45,332 nt of DNA, from assembly GCA_946482595.1 (NCBI GenBank), contig CAMLSD010000027.1:1-45332 (forward strand). Direction: 5' to 3'. The DNA comes from an uncultured Comamonadaceae bacterium (GTDB lineage: Bacteria; Pseudomonadota; Gammaproteobacteria; Burkholderiales; Burkholderiaceae). The notes beneath the pieces were generated by a model. It worked only from the letters and a program-made list of their open reading frames with translations, did not search any database and had not been told where the DNA came from. The translations under genes were made by a program, and so were the position numbers. Numbering within the stretch: position 1 is the stretch's first letter; the number at the start of each line of letters is the position of its first letter. Below, piece after piece: positions 38,420 to 45,332 of this stretch.

Positions 38420-39580
38420 ATGAGCGAACACATTCTTGTCATCGGCGGCGGCGTGATGGGATGCGCCACCGCCTGGGCGCTGGCGCGCGACCCGGCCTTC
38501 ACCGGGCAGATCACGGTGCTCGAACGCGACCCGACCTACCGCACGGCCTCATCGGCACTGTCGGCCAGCTCCATCCGTCAGCAGTTCTCGACGCCCCTGA
38601 ACATCGCCATGTCGCAACACGGCCTGGACGTGCTGCGCGACATGGCCGGCCTGCTGGGGGTGCCCGGCCATGAGGCGGCGATGGACTTCACCGAACAGGG
38701 CTACCTCTACCTGGCCGATGCCACCCAGGCCGGCGCGCTGCAGGCCCGGCATGCAGTGCAGCAGGCCTGTGGGGCCAGCGTGGAGCTGATGAGACCGCAA
38801 GCGCTGCAGCGTGAGTTCCCGTGGCTCGATCTCGACGGTGTGGTGCTCGGCGCACTGGGGCGCCGTGGTGAGGGCTGGTTCGACGGCTATTCGCTGCTGC
38901 AGGCCTTCCGGCGCAAGGCCCGCGCGCTGGGGGTGCAGTTCAGGCAGGCCGAGGCCCTCGGCCTGCGCCTGACGGCCGACGCCGTGGTGGTCGAGACCAC
39001 CGACGGCGAACTCGGCGCCGACCGGGTGGTCAACGCTGCCGGGCCCTGGTCCCAGACGGTGTCGCGCTGGATGGGGCTCGAACTGCCGGTGCAGGCACGC
39101 CGCCGCTGCGTGTTCGTGATGTCATCGCCTGCCGTGCTGCACCGCTGCCCGCTGCTGATCGACACCAGCGGCGTGTGGCTGCGCCCCGAAGGCCGGCACT
39201 ACATCGGCGGCATCGCACCGGCCGACGACCGCGCCGACCTGCCGCTGGACGTGGACCATGCCGAATTCGACGAGGTGCTGTGGCCCACGCTGGCGCGGCG
39301 CATCCCCGGCTTCGAGGCCCTGCGCGTCGAGTCCGCCTGGGCCGGCTACTACGAGTTCAACCCGCACGACCACAACGCCTGGCTCGGCCCCCACCCCGAC
39401 GACCCGCGCCTGATGTTCATCACCGGCTTTTCCGGTCACGGCATGCAGCACGCCGCCGCCGCGGGCCGCTACCTGGCCGAGCTCATCGTGCACGGCCGGC
39501 CCGTGACACTCGACTGCAGCGCGCTGGCGCCTGCACGCTGGCTGCGGGGTGAGCGGGTGCAGGAAGACAACGTGATCTGA
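38420..39580 (+). CDS. FAD-dependent oxidoreductase, D-amino-acid oxidase (DAO) family
   Basis: A 386-residue flavoenzyme. The N-terminus MSEHILVIGGGVMGCATAWAL is the Rossmann dinucleotide motif GxGxxG, followed by ASSALSASSIRQQFSTPLN and the C-terminal FAD-binding segment FITGFSGHGMQHAAAAGRYLAELI. It belongs to the DAO superfamily (sarcosine, glycine, glycerol-3-phosphate and related oxidases). The true substrate is unknown. CACAAT stands six bases before ATG 38420, suggesting a leaderless transcript. It is divergent from the AEC transporter with 81 bases between starts, so a shared catabolic or uptake role is possible. Confidence 0.9.
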   Translation: MSEHILVIGGGVMGCATAWALARDPAFTGQITVLERDPTYRTASSALSASSIRQQFSTPLNIAMSQHGLDVLRDMAGLLGVPGHEAAMDFTEQGYLYLADATQAGALQARHAVQQACGASVELMRPQALQREFPWLDLDGVVLGALGRRGEGWFDGYSLLQAFRRKARALGVQFRQAEALGLRLTADAVVVETTDGELGADRVVNAAGPWSQTVSRWMGLELPVQARRRCVFVMSSPAVLHRCPLLIDTSGVWLRPEGRHYIGGIAPADDRADLPLDVDHAEFDEVLWPTLARRIPGFEALRVESAWAGYYEFNPHDHNAWLGPHPDDPRLMFITGFSGHGMQHAAAAGRYLAELIVHGRPVTLDCSALAPARWLRGERVQEDNVI

Positions 39581-39711
39581 GTGTCGGCTGGTGCGTGGTG
39601 CGGGATCGTGATGGTCGTGCGTCGATCGTCCGGGGCGCACCGGCGGGAGGTGGTTGTCGCATGCTCCATGCGGAACGACGAGGGGCCGTCGATTGGCGTG
39701 GTCTTTCGGTG

Positions 39712-40011
39712 TCAACCGAGGAGTTCGATCGCATCTGCTGGATAGTTCTGAATCAAGAAGGCTAGAGCAAGAGCCAAGTCCTCGAACTCATGGCGCTCAT
39801 ACTTGAAGTGAAGATCCGGGACATCGACAAACTTCTCAAGATAGTCGTCATGGCCGATCACGTAACCAGACCCGTCTCCTTTTCGAGATAGGAACGTCTC
39901 CCTACATGCCGGTTCCCCATCTACTTGGTAGTCGTAGGAAACCCGGATGGGGCGCTGATGTACGGCATACTTTGCTCGCGTCAGCATCTGGGAAGTCACT
40001 TCCGTCTGCAT
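39712..40011 (-). CDS. Probable immunity protein for the Rhs toxin tip
   Basis: A 99-residue soluble protein without signal or membrane segment; acidic residues are frequent. I recognise no family. It overlaps the 3' end of the rhs fragment by 16 bases on the same strand, the usual place for a toxin-immunity pair. Base composition is unlike the neighbourhood: 29 of the 60 bases at 39721-39780 are G or C, against about 70 per cent around. ATG 39987 is a possible start without the overlap. Function is inferred from position, size and composition only. Confidence 0.6.
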   Translation of the reverse strand: MQTEVTSQMLTRAKYAVHQRPIRVSYDYQVDGEPACRETFLSRKGDGSGYVIGHDDYLEKFVDVPDLHFKYERHEFEDLALALAFLIQNYPADAIELLG

Positions 40012-41183
40012 GCTTTCTCGACGTAGATGGTTGCCTTGTTGCCTTCAGGGGTGATCACGTTGATATGAGGAACGTGCTTGTGCGGATGGCCCTCTGGGAG
40101 GGACTCATGACCAAACAGGACGTTCGTGCCAGAGATCATCTTGTAGTCTTTGTGGAAGGTCGCCTTCCCGTTCCCAAGTTGCCTGAGCTCCTTGAACTTG
40201 GCCTTGTCTATTGCCAATTTCTCAGCCGACTTTTCACCTGCTCCGGCGACCTTCTGAGCGTCAGGGAAAGCGCCGTAGAGCACTGCATCGGCTTCCTTAT
40301 ACGAGCAGACGGTTACATCCTTGCCCGCTCGAAGTTCGGAGATGTTCTTGAGAAGTCGCGCTGGACTCTGCGGCGACAACCCGACCGGATCAATCCAGGT
40401 CGTCGGGCTTGCTACATAGCTGTATAGATTGACTCCGCCAATGAGACCGATGGGATCCTGCGTGACATACCGCCCCGCCTCCGGATCGTAGTACCGATGC
40501 CGGTTGTAGTACAGCCCGGTCTCCGCATCCTCATACTGCCCCTGGAATCGCAGGGGCTGGTCGATGTCGTTGACCTCCAGCCGCTCGATGCGGCCCCAGG
40601 CGCGGTAGTGGGCGCTCCAGGCGGTGCGGCCCTGGTCGTCCAGCAGCATCTGCGGGGTGCCCGGGTGGTCGCATTCGTAGAGATGGCAGATGTCCACCGT
40701 GTGAGCGCTGGCGGAGTGTGTGTCATAGGCGGCCTGGGCGCGGGCTTCGTCTAGCAGGGCCTGCTGCCAGCGCAGGTGGTGCTGCCAGGCGCCCAGGTGG
40801 GCGTCGTGCGGTGCGTCGGGTGAGACATCGCCCAGGCGAGGCGGGGCCCAGTCGTGCACGGTGGCGATGGCCACGCTGTCCGGGGGGTAGTGGGCCAGGG
40901 ACTCGGTGCTTTGCACACGGGCCAGGGGCACGAACGACTGGGGCTCGTACACGTAGGTGACGGTGCGCTGGGCGTCGATCTCCTGCAGCAGGGTGTCGCC
41001 GTCCCAGACGAACAGGGTGGTGCGCTCGGGCTGGCCGGGGCAGGCCACGCGCTTGGCCACGCGGCGGCCGAAGGCGAAGGTCTCGCTCAGCGTGGGGGTG
41101 GTGGCCTGCAGCAGCTGGCCCACCGGGCTGAAGCCGTAGCACTGCACCTGCAGGCGCCGCCCGTTGGGCAGCCGTGTGGCCAC
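39996..41183 (-). CDS. 5'-truncated Rhs protein with C-terminal toxin domain
   Basis: A 395-codon fragment of a rearrangement hotspot (Rhs) gene. Residues about 1-265 are YD-repeat/core sequence: FVWDGDTLLQEID and the core end QGQYEDAETGLYYNRHRYYDPEAG followed by GLIGGVNLYSYVASPTTWIDPVGL. After DPVGL comes a 125-residue tip (about 270-395) with HPHKHVPHINVITPEG, not a toxin family I can name; nuclease activity is possible. The Rhs frame stays open upstream to about 41300 (SQTPRHEHDALRQR), but no start codon is found there; GTG 41183 is the first. A complete Rhs protein is over 1,000 residues, so the 5' part is lost. GC drops sharply in the tip. Its stop overlaps the putative immunity gene. 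Confidence 0.8.
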   Translation of the reverse strand: MATRLPNGRRLQVQCYGFSPVGQLLQATTPTLSETFAFGRRVAKRVACPGQPERTTLFVWDGDTLLQEIDAQRTVTYVYEPQSFVPLARVQSTESLAHYPPDSVAIATVHDWAPPRLGDVSPDAPHDAHLGAWQHHLRWQQALLDEARAQAAYDTHSASAHTVDICHLYECDHPGTPQMLLDDQGRTAWSAHYRAWGRIERLEVNDIDQPLRFQGQYEDAETGLYYNRHRYYDPEAGRYVTQDPIGLIGGVNLYSYVASPTTWIDPVGLSPQSPARLLKNISELRAGKDVTVCSYKEADAVLYGAFPDAQKVAGAGEKSAEKLAIDKAKFKELRQLGNGKATFHKDYKMISGTNVLFGHESLPEGHPHKHVPHINVITPEGNKATIYVEKACRRK

Positions 41184-41304
41184 GCGCTGGCGCAGGGCGT
41201 CGTGCTCGTGCCGCGGTGTCTGGCTCGTGGCGGCAGAGAGGGCGCCACTCGCGTCTTGCCGACGCCGCGCCCACCGAGTCGCCGGACTCCGCGCTCCAGG
41301 AAAA

Positions 41305-41979
41305 CTAGCTGTTGTCCTTGACGAGCTTGTCGATGTCCATGATGCCGTAGGGCATGATCGGCGCGGCCATCTGGCGCAGGATGCTCAGGTGCGGGAGGAT
41401 CTTGACCTTGCGCAGGTGGGACAGCGCCTTGCTGCCGCCGGCCACGAGGGCGGGCTCGAAACCGTACATCTCGTCCGCGGCCAGCGGGCCCAGTGTCTGC
41501 AGTGCACGGTTGAACAGGGGTTGCTTCTGGTCGTCGGTGATCTCGCAATCGCTCACGATCATGCTCGAGAAGAATCGCGGCAACAGCTGTTCCAGGCGGG
41601 CTGTCGACTTGGGCTTCACATCGCTCGCAAAGATGGCATTCAGGTGAGGGACGACGTGCACGCCGCAGCCCGACTTCTCTCCGCACAGGTACAACTCACC
41701 GAACGCCGTGCGCGCAATCACGTGGTAGGCATCGATCTGTTCCAGTGGGGAGCCGTCCAGCCATTCATCCACTGTGTCTTCGTACACCTGCGGATCCACG
41801 GTCCAGAACAGCCCCTTGGCGTAGGCGCACCAGCCTTCGTCCTGCCAGTACTGCAGCAACCGGTCTGGCAGACGGCCTCGCCAGCGCTCAATGTCTTCGA
41901 GGTGAGGCTGCTGCCTGACCTCAGCTTCGCCGAACTCCTCGATGAAGTACGCAAAGTCCTCGTCTCTCGTTTCGCTCAT
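41305..41979 (-). CDS. Tdi-type immunity protein (GAD-like and DUF1851 domains)
   Basis: A 224-residue cytoplasmic protein with an N-terminal GAD-like segment (about 5-90: AYFIEEFGEAEVRQQP, LPDRLLQYWQDEGWCAYAKGLFWTVDP) and a C-terminal DUF1851 segment (about 150-220: RALQTLGPLAADEMYGFEPALVAGG). This domain pair is that of Tdi immunity proteins, which neutralise Tde DNase effectors of type VI secretion. ATG 41979 overlaps the effector stop (ATGA), with GAGG upstream; the longer frame from 42162 reads through the effector toxin domain and is discarded. Ends with TAG 41305. Downstream is the truncated rhs gene. Confidence 0.88.
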   Translation of the reverse strand: MSETRDEDFAYFIEEFGEAEVRQQPHLEDIERWRGRLPDRLLQYWQDEGWCAYAKGLFWTVDPQVYEDTVDEWLDGSPLEQIDAYHVIARTAFGELYLCGEKSGCGVHVVPHLNAIFASDVKPKSTARLEQLLPRFFSSMIVSDCEITDDQKQPLFNRALQTLGPLAADEMYGFEPALVAGGSKALSHLRKVKILPHLSILRQMAAPIMPYGIMDIDKLVKDNS

Positions 41980-43595
41980 CTCAGGCCTCTTCCTCTGCAC
42001 ACTTCCAGCTGAACGTTCATCTTGCGTTCGCCGTGTCCCGCAGCGATTGCATCCCTGGCTGCATTGTCCATGGTCGACGCACGTCCCCTTTGTGGCCAAC
42101 TGCCGCCAATGGAGGAGTTCACATCGGCTCGGCCCATGCCTTGAGGATCCGGCTTGAGCCAACCACCAGCGACCATGTCGGGTTCGTGCAGCGCTGAGAG
42201 CTTGCTCATCAGCTCTTCGGTGCGCTGCGTGGCAAGCCGTCTTGCTGATGATGGTGACATTCCACCATCCCGCAAACTGCGCTGAATCGAACTTCTCACA
42301 CTGTTCGAAAACTTTGTTCGATAGTCTTCCTGCGCCCCCTCCGCCGTCGGATTGCGCCCGTGCTTTGCAAACGCCTCACGTGCCGCCTTGAATTGTGAAG
42401 CCGTCATGTCGTTGATGGCTTCCTGTTGCCGTCTCAGCTGCGCGGCCATCTCATCAAGATAGGCCCGTTGCTGGTCAGGCGCCATGCGCTTGAACTTGGC
42501 CTTGTCGTAGGGGTGGAAACACGGCACGCGGGTGGCGCGCACGTACACGCCTTTGCGTCCGGCAGCGTCTCCCCCATCTCCGCCGGCGCCACCGCTGCTT
42601 GCCCGGGCTTCGGCCAGCTTCTGCGCGCGCGCCTCTTCCAGCAGCTTGAGCTCGTCCGGCCCGGCGCCTGCCTTGCGCGCCGCGCTGAGCTCATCGCTCA
42701 ACATGCGCGCCGCGTCCAGCGGGCTCTTGGCCAAGTTGGAGATCTCCTGAATGCGCTCGGCAACCTTGGCGATCGCGCCGACCCCTTTGCCGCCCAGCGC
42801 CTCGACCACGATGCCCGTGCCCACCATGGCCATGGCTCCGGCCCAGCCGCTGCGTGCCTGGGCATCGCGCCAGCTCTGGCCCATGGAGTCCACGATGGCC
42901 CCCGCGGCCTGCTGCTGGCTGGCCTGCATCTGTTGCACCAGCGCGATGCTCTGCTCGTTGCCGCTCAGGTACGCCGCCTGCACGAAGTTCGGGTCCGGAC
43001 CCATCAGGGTCCCGATGCCCTGCAGGCTGCCCATGACCCCGTCGCCGATCCGCGAGCGCGCCGCAGCCGTTGTTGCGGCATCCGAAGTCCAGGGCAGCGC
43101 TTCCCAAACGGTGCTGGTGGTTTGCTTGAGGTCGTTCCAGGCGTCGCTCAACACCTTGCCCGACTCGTCAGCCATGCGCCGCCAGACTGAGCGCGGCGTG
43201 GGCTTCAGCTCGGTCACCAAGGTGCCGCGGGCTCCACCGATCCCCTGCGCATTGCAGTTGACCATACAGGCACTTCCATGGCGGGCCACGGGCAGTCCGT
43301 TGAGCTTGACGTCGTCCTGCCCGGCGAGGATCCTGACATGGCCGCTGCCCCGCGATGTGCCGGCCACGATGTGCCGGCCGGCATCGGCCTGCACGGTGCG
43401 GAAGATGTCATCGACCCGGTAGACGCGCTCACCATCGGCATAGACGTTGGGTGAATGTGTGACGCACTGGTCCAGGGCGGCAAAGCTGCTGAAGCCGATG
43501 ATGCTCTTGCCGACACGGCACAGATCGGGCTCGATGACCAGGGCGTGCCACTGCGCGTCGGCGTTGCCAGCGTGCTGGGAGGTGCCGCCGCTCAT
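41976..43595 (-). CDS. Type VI secretion DNase effector, PAAR-like with Ntox15 domain (Tde-like)
   Basis: A 539-residue effector. Residues about 20-135 form a DUF4150 PAAR-like tip (CRVGKSIIGFSSFAALDQCVTHSPNVYADG, CMVNCNAQGIGG) that caps VgrG. A Gly-zipper hydrophobic stretch (about 245-272: WAGAMAMVGTGIVVEALGG) follows, then an Ala-rich helix. The C-terminal domain (about 355-539) starts VPCFHPYDKAKFKRM and contains H470-E-P-D473, the HxxD motif of Ntox15/toxin_43 nucleases such as Tde1 and Tde2 of Agrobacterium. All parts match a DNA-cutting effector. It overlaps both its neighbours by four bases: the DUF2169 adaptor upstream and the Tdi-type immunity gene downstream. Start MSGGTSQHAG at 43595; a longer frame lies inside the adaptor. 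Confidence 0.88.
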   Translation of the reverse strand: MSGGTSQHAGNADAQWHALVIEPDLCRVGKSIIGFSSFAALDQCVTHSPNVYADGERVYRVDDIFRTVQADAGRHIVAGTSRGSGHVRILAGQDDVKLNGLPVARHGSACMVNCNAQGIGGARGTLVTELKPTPRSVWRRMADESGKVLSDAWNDLKQTTSTVWEALPWTSDAATTAAARSRIGDGVMGSLQGIGTLMGPDPNFVQAAYLSGNEQSIALVQQMQASQQQAAGAIVDSMGQSWRDAQARSGWAGAMAMVGTGIVVEALGGKGVGAIAKVAERIQEISNLAKSPLDAARMLSDELSAARKAGAGPDELKLLEEARAQKLAEARASSGGAGGDGGDAAGRKGVYVRATRVPCFHPYDKAKFKRMAPDQQRAYLDEMAAQLRRQQEAINDMTASQFKAAREAFAKHGRNPTAEGAQEDYRTKFSNSVRSSIQRSLRDGGMSPSSARRLATQRTEELMSKLSALHEPDMVAGGWLKPDPQGMGRADVNSSIGGSWPQRGRASTMDNAARDAIAAGHGERKMNVQLEVCRGRGLR

Positions 43596-44782
43596 GGCGC
43601 CACTGCCCGCGGTGCCAAGCGGCTTGCGCCAGCGCTGCGCGCCATTCTGGCCTTCACCTCGGCCAGCAGGCCCAGGCCGATGCCGCCGATGATCGCCCGC
43701 TTCAAGCGCAGCTCGTGCGTGCACAGCGCATGCCAGGTCATGCTGACCTGGCGTGTGTCCAGGTCGATGACGATGGTGTCAAGCAGGAAGTTCAGCCACT
43801 GGCGCTGGCCATTGGTGAATTCCGCGATGGCATAGATCGCCATGCCGGGTAGGTGGGTGCGCAGCATCCAGAGATCGCCTTCGCGCCGGGCGCCCTCGTT
43901 GATGCAGTTGGCCAGGGCGATCTCCTCGTCGCCGCGAAGATGCTGCTTGGACATCAGGTCGGGATGGGCGCTGTTGTAGAACAGCGCATCGAAGTCGTCC
44001 GGCCATTCAGGGTAGCGGTAAGTGCGCCAGTAGTCGTCAAAGGTGCCTTGCCGCTCCCGGCGAGGACTCCACCAGCGGGCGATCGGCCCGAACCCTTGAG
44101 GTGGCTGCCGGTCATACGGGCTGCTCAAGGCCTGTCTGGAAAGCTCGAACTGCGGCGCAGCAAGCGAGCGGATCTGCTGCACCTGGGCCTTGATCTGTGA
44201 GCGTGCCGCGGGACTGAGTGAGTGCAAGTCCTGCGCTTTGGGTAGCCAGCCAATCCCGGCCGGGTTCATGGCGGCGGCGGCGTACTCGCGCTCACCATGC
44301 TCATCCAGCGTATCGGCCAACCAGCAGCCACCGAACGCCTGGCGGTAGTCCAGCCTGACCCGCTCCACAGGATCCGGCCGCGTCGCGCGCCACATCCCCA
44401 GCGCATTGCGCTCGAAGCGACGGGGGCCGGTCACCCGCATGGACTTGTTGACCGGCCCGACACCGACCCCCACCAGCCACTCGCGACGCGCGATGCCGCC
44501 CGGCGCCTGCAGGTAGCCCTGGACGTGCACGTCCGTCCTGAGCTTGCCGATCTCCACGTCACCGTCCTCGGCGACGATGGAGCGCAGCGGCTGATCCTCG
44601 GGGCCGGCGTACTGTTCACCCCAGCGCAGAGGCAGTTGAACCGGCGCGATCGCCAGGGGCTCGCCATGCTGGCTCCATTGGTAGGTCGCGCGCACTGCCA
44701 GCACGTCGACCTCGATCAGGCCCCAGCCGGCCTTGCGGTAGTGGGCCATGGCAAACGGCGTGACACTCTCCAGCATCGCCAT
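43592..44782 (-). CDS. DUF2169 type VI secretion adaptor
   Basis: A 396-residue cytoplasmic protein of the DUF2169 family. Typical parts are VDVLAVRATYQW, EDGDVEIGKLRTDVHVQGYLQAPG, RRFERNALGMW and DYRQAFGGCW, and C-terminal NYPEWPDDFDALFYNSAHPDL-like and LPGMAIYAI segments. DUF2169 proteins load PAAR-type effectors onto VgrG. It lies between vgrG and the effector gene, overlapping the effector start by four bases (ATGA) and with a gap of three bases to the vgrG stop, so all are translated together. ATG 44776 is an alternative start. No catalytic motif is expected or seen. Confidence 0.9.
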   Translation of the reverse strand: MAMLESVTPFAMAHYRKAGWGLIEVDVLAVRATYQWSQHGEPLAIAPVQLPLRWGEQYAGPEDQPLRSIVAEDGDVEIGKLRTDVHVQGYLQAPGGIARREWLVGVGVGPVNKSMRVTGPRRFERNALGMWRATRPDPVERVRLDYRQAFGGCWLADTLDEHGEREYAAAAMNPAGIGWLPKAQDLHSLSPAARSQIKAQVQQIRSLAAPQFELSRQALSSPYDRQPPQGFGPIARWWSPRRERQGTFDDYWRTYRYPEWPDDFDALFYNSAHPDLMSKQHLRGDEEIALANCINEGARREGDLWMLRTHLPGMAIYAIAEFTNGQRQWLNFLLDTIVIDLDTRQVSMTWHALCTHELRLKRAIIGGIGLGLLAEVKARMARSAGASRLAPRAVAP

Positions 44783-44785
44783 GGC

Positions 44786-45332
44786 TCAACCCGCGTTCGA
44801 TGATGAGTCCGAGCCCCCGGGGGCCGACTGGGCGCTGCCGCTGTTGATGATCACGTCCGACGGGCCGTCGACATGGACGTAGCTACCGGACTTGACGTGG
44901 ATCTCCGGGCTGTCGAGGTAGATGGCTTCGGGGGTCAGCACGATCCTGGATCCGCCGCAGACCAGTTCGATCTGCTCGCCGGCGTTCAGGCTGTAGCGCT
45001 TGCCGACGTTGGCACTCTTGTTCATCGCAACCTGGGTGGTCTGATGCAGGCCGACCACGGTGGACATGAGGGCACCGACATTCAGGCTGTAGCCCAGCCC
45101 GACGTTGTCCAGGCGCCCGAGCCCGACGTTCTGCATGGAGGCCATGCCGATGGTCTCGGTCTTGGTCTTGCCGACCTTGATGCTCCAGTTCTTGCCGATG
45201 CTGTCCTTCTCGTTCCTGGCGACCTGCTTGCTGCGGTTGGCCCCGACACTCAGGCTGTCGTTCTGGCCGACCGTCTTGCTGCGGTTCTTGCCGATCGAGA
45301 TCGTCTCGTTGAGCCCGACGTCCTCGGTGCGG
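44786..45332 (-). CDS. vgrG: VgrG (TssI) spike protein, 3' end only
   Basis: The frame is open from the window edge, so only the last 181 residues are visible. They form the gp5-like needle of VgrG: a run of short repeats of the type VG-x-N-x-S (SIGKNRSKTVGQNDSLSVG, KVGKTKTETIG, NVGLGYSLNVG, NVGKRYSLNAG) ending with a segment IVLTPEAIYLDSPEIHVKSG. The tail PSDVIINSGSAQSAPGGSDS is short and has no extra effector domain. It is followed by the DUF2169 adaptor. The 5' part with the gp27-like domains lies beyond the window. Confidence 0.92.
   Translation of the reverse strand, partial: RTEDVGLNETISIGKNRSKTVGQNDSLSVGANRSKQVARNEKDSIGKNWSIKVGKTKTETIGMASMQNVGLGRLDNVGLGYSLNVGALMSTVVGLHQTTQVAMNKSANVGKRYSLNAGEQIELVCGGSRIVLTPEAIYLDSPEIHVKSGSYVHVDGPSDVIINSGSAQSAPGGSDSSSNAG

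Noticed and set aside
42013..42162. N-terminal extension of the Tdi-type immunity gene
   Set aside because: The extra frame reads across the effector nuclease domain; ATG 41979 with GAGG and an ATGA overlap is much better.

Overview
The window is a 45.3 kb piece of a GC-rich chromosome from a betaproteobacterium, order Burkholderiales. The evidence is the protein sequences, the atpDC / hemE / priA neighbourhood and the Fur- and RpoN-type sites. A Leptothrix/Rubrivivax/Sphaerotilus-like genus is a guess. I saw no rRNA, tRNA, CRISPR array or insertion sequence.

Layout. (1) 1-1735: end of the ATP synthase operon (atpD 3' part, atpC) and its terminator. (2) 1756-3862: leftward lemA operon with two TPM-domain proteins. 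(3) 4044-12102: a rightward Rossmann-like protein, then a leftward block: CreB/CreC-type two-component system, a VIT/vWA surface protein with a PEP-CTERM-like tail, an exosortase, an EpsI-like partner and a family-51 peptidoglycan glycosyltransferase. A perfect CreB-type direct repeat (TTCAC-N6-TTCAC) lies in front of the VIT gene, so regulator, sorted protein, sorting enzyme and wall enzyme look like one module. (4) 12163-15689: hemE and priA, separated by 380 bases holding a DnaA box inside a hairpin; priA begins in a 14-bp tandem duplication that destroyed an ATG. (5) 15852-20741: a MacA-MacB-TolC type tripartite efflux operon.

(6) 20813-29131: an iron region. A Fur box precedes a Fiu-like catecholate siderophore receptor and a PKHD hydroxylase. 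A second Fur box precedes a leftward operon: PepSY-type membrane protein, DUF2271 protein with an ApbE flavinylation motif, DUF4198 protein, ApbE and a membrane-anchored flavin reductase. Together these can carry NADPH electrons across the inner membrane to a covalently bound FMN. (7) 29153-31243: leuA behind an unlisted leader gene (leuL) with LLLL-A-LL codons and a strong attenuator. (8) katG, then a very large protein joining a complete-looking ammonium channel to HAMP/PAS/PAS/GGDEF/EAL domains, behind a textbook sigma-54 promoter. (9) An AEC transporter and a divergent FAD oxidoreductase.

(10) 39712-45332: a leftward type VI secretion effector island: vgrG (3' part), DUF2169 adaptor, PAAR-like/Ntox15 DNase effector (Tde type), Tdi-type immunity protein, then a 5'-truncated rhs gene with an unrecognised low-GC toxin tip and a small probable immunity gene.

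The best candidates for something undescribed are the CreBC-exosortase-VIT-GT51 module, the RpoN-controlled ammonium-channel/c-di-GMP fusion, the flavinylated-protein iron operon and the leu attenuator.
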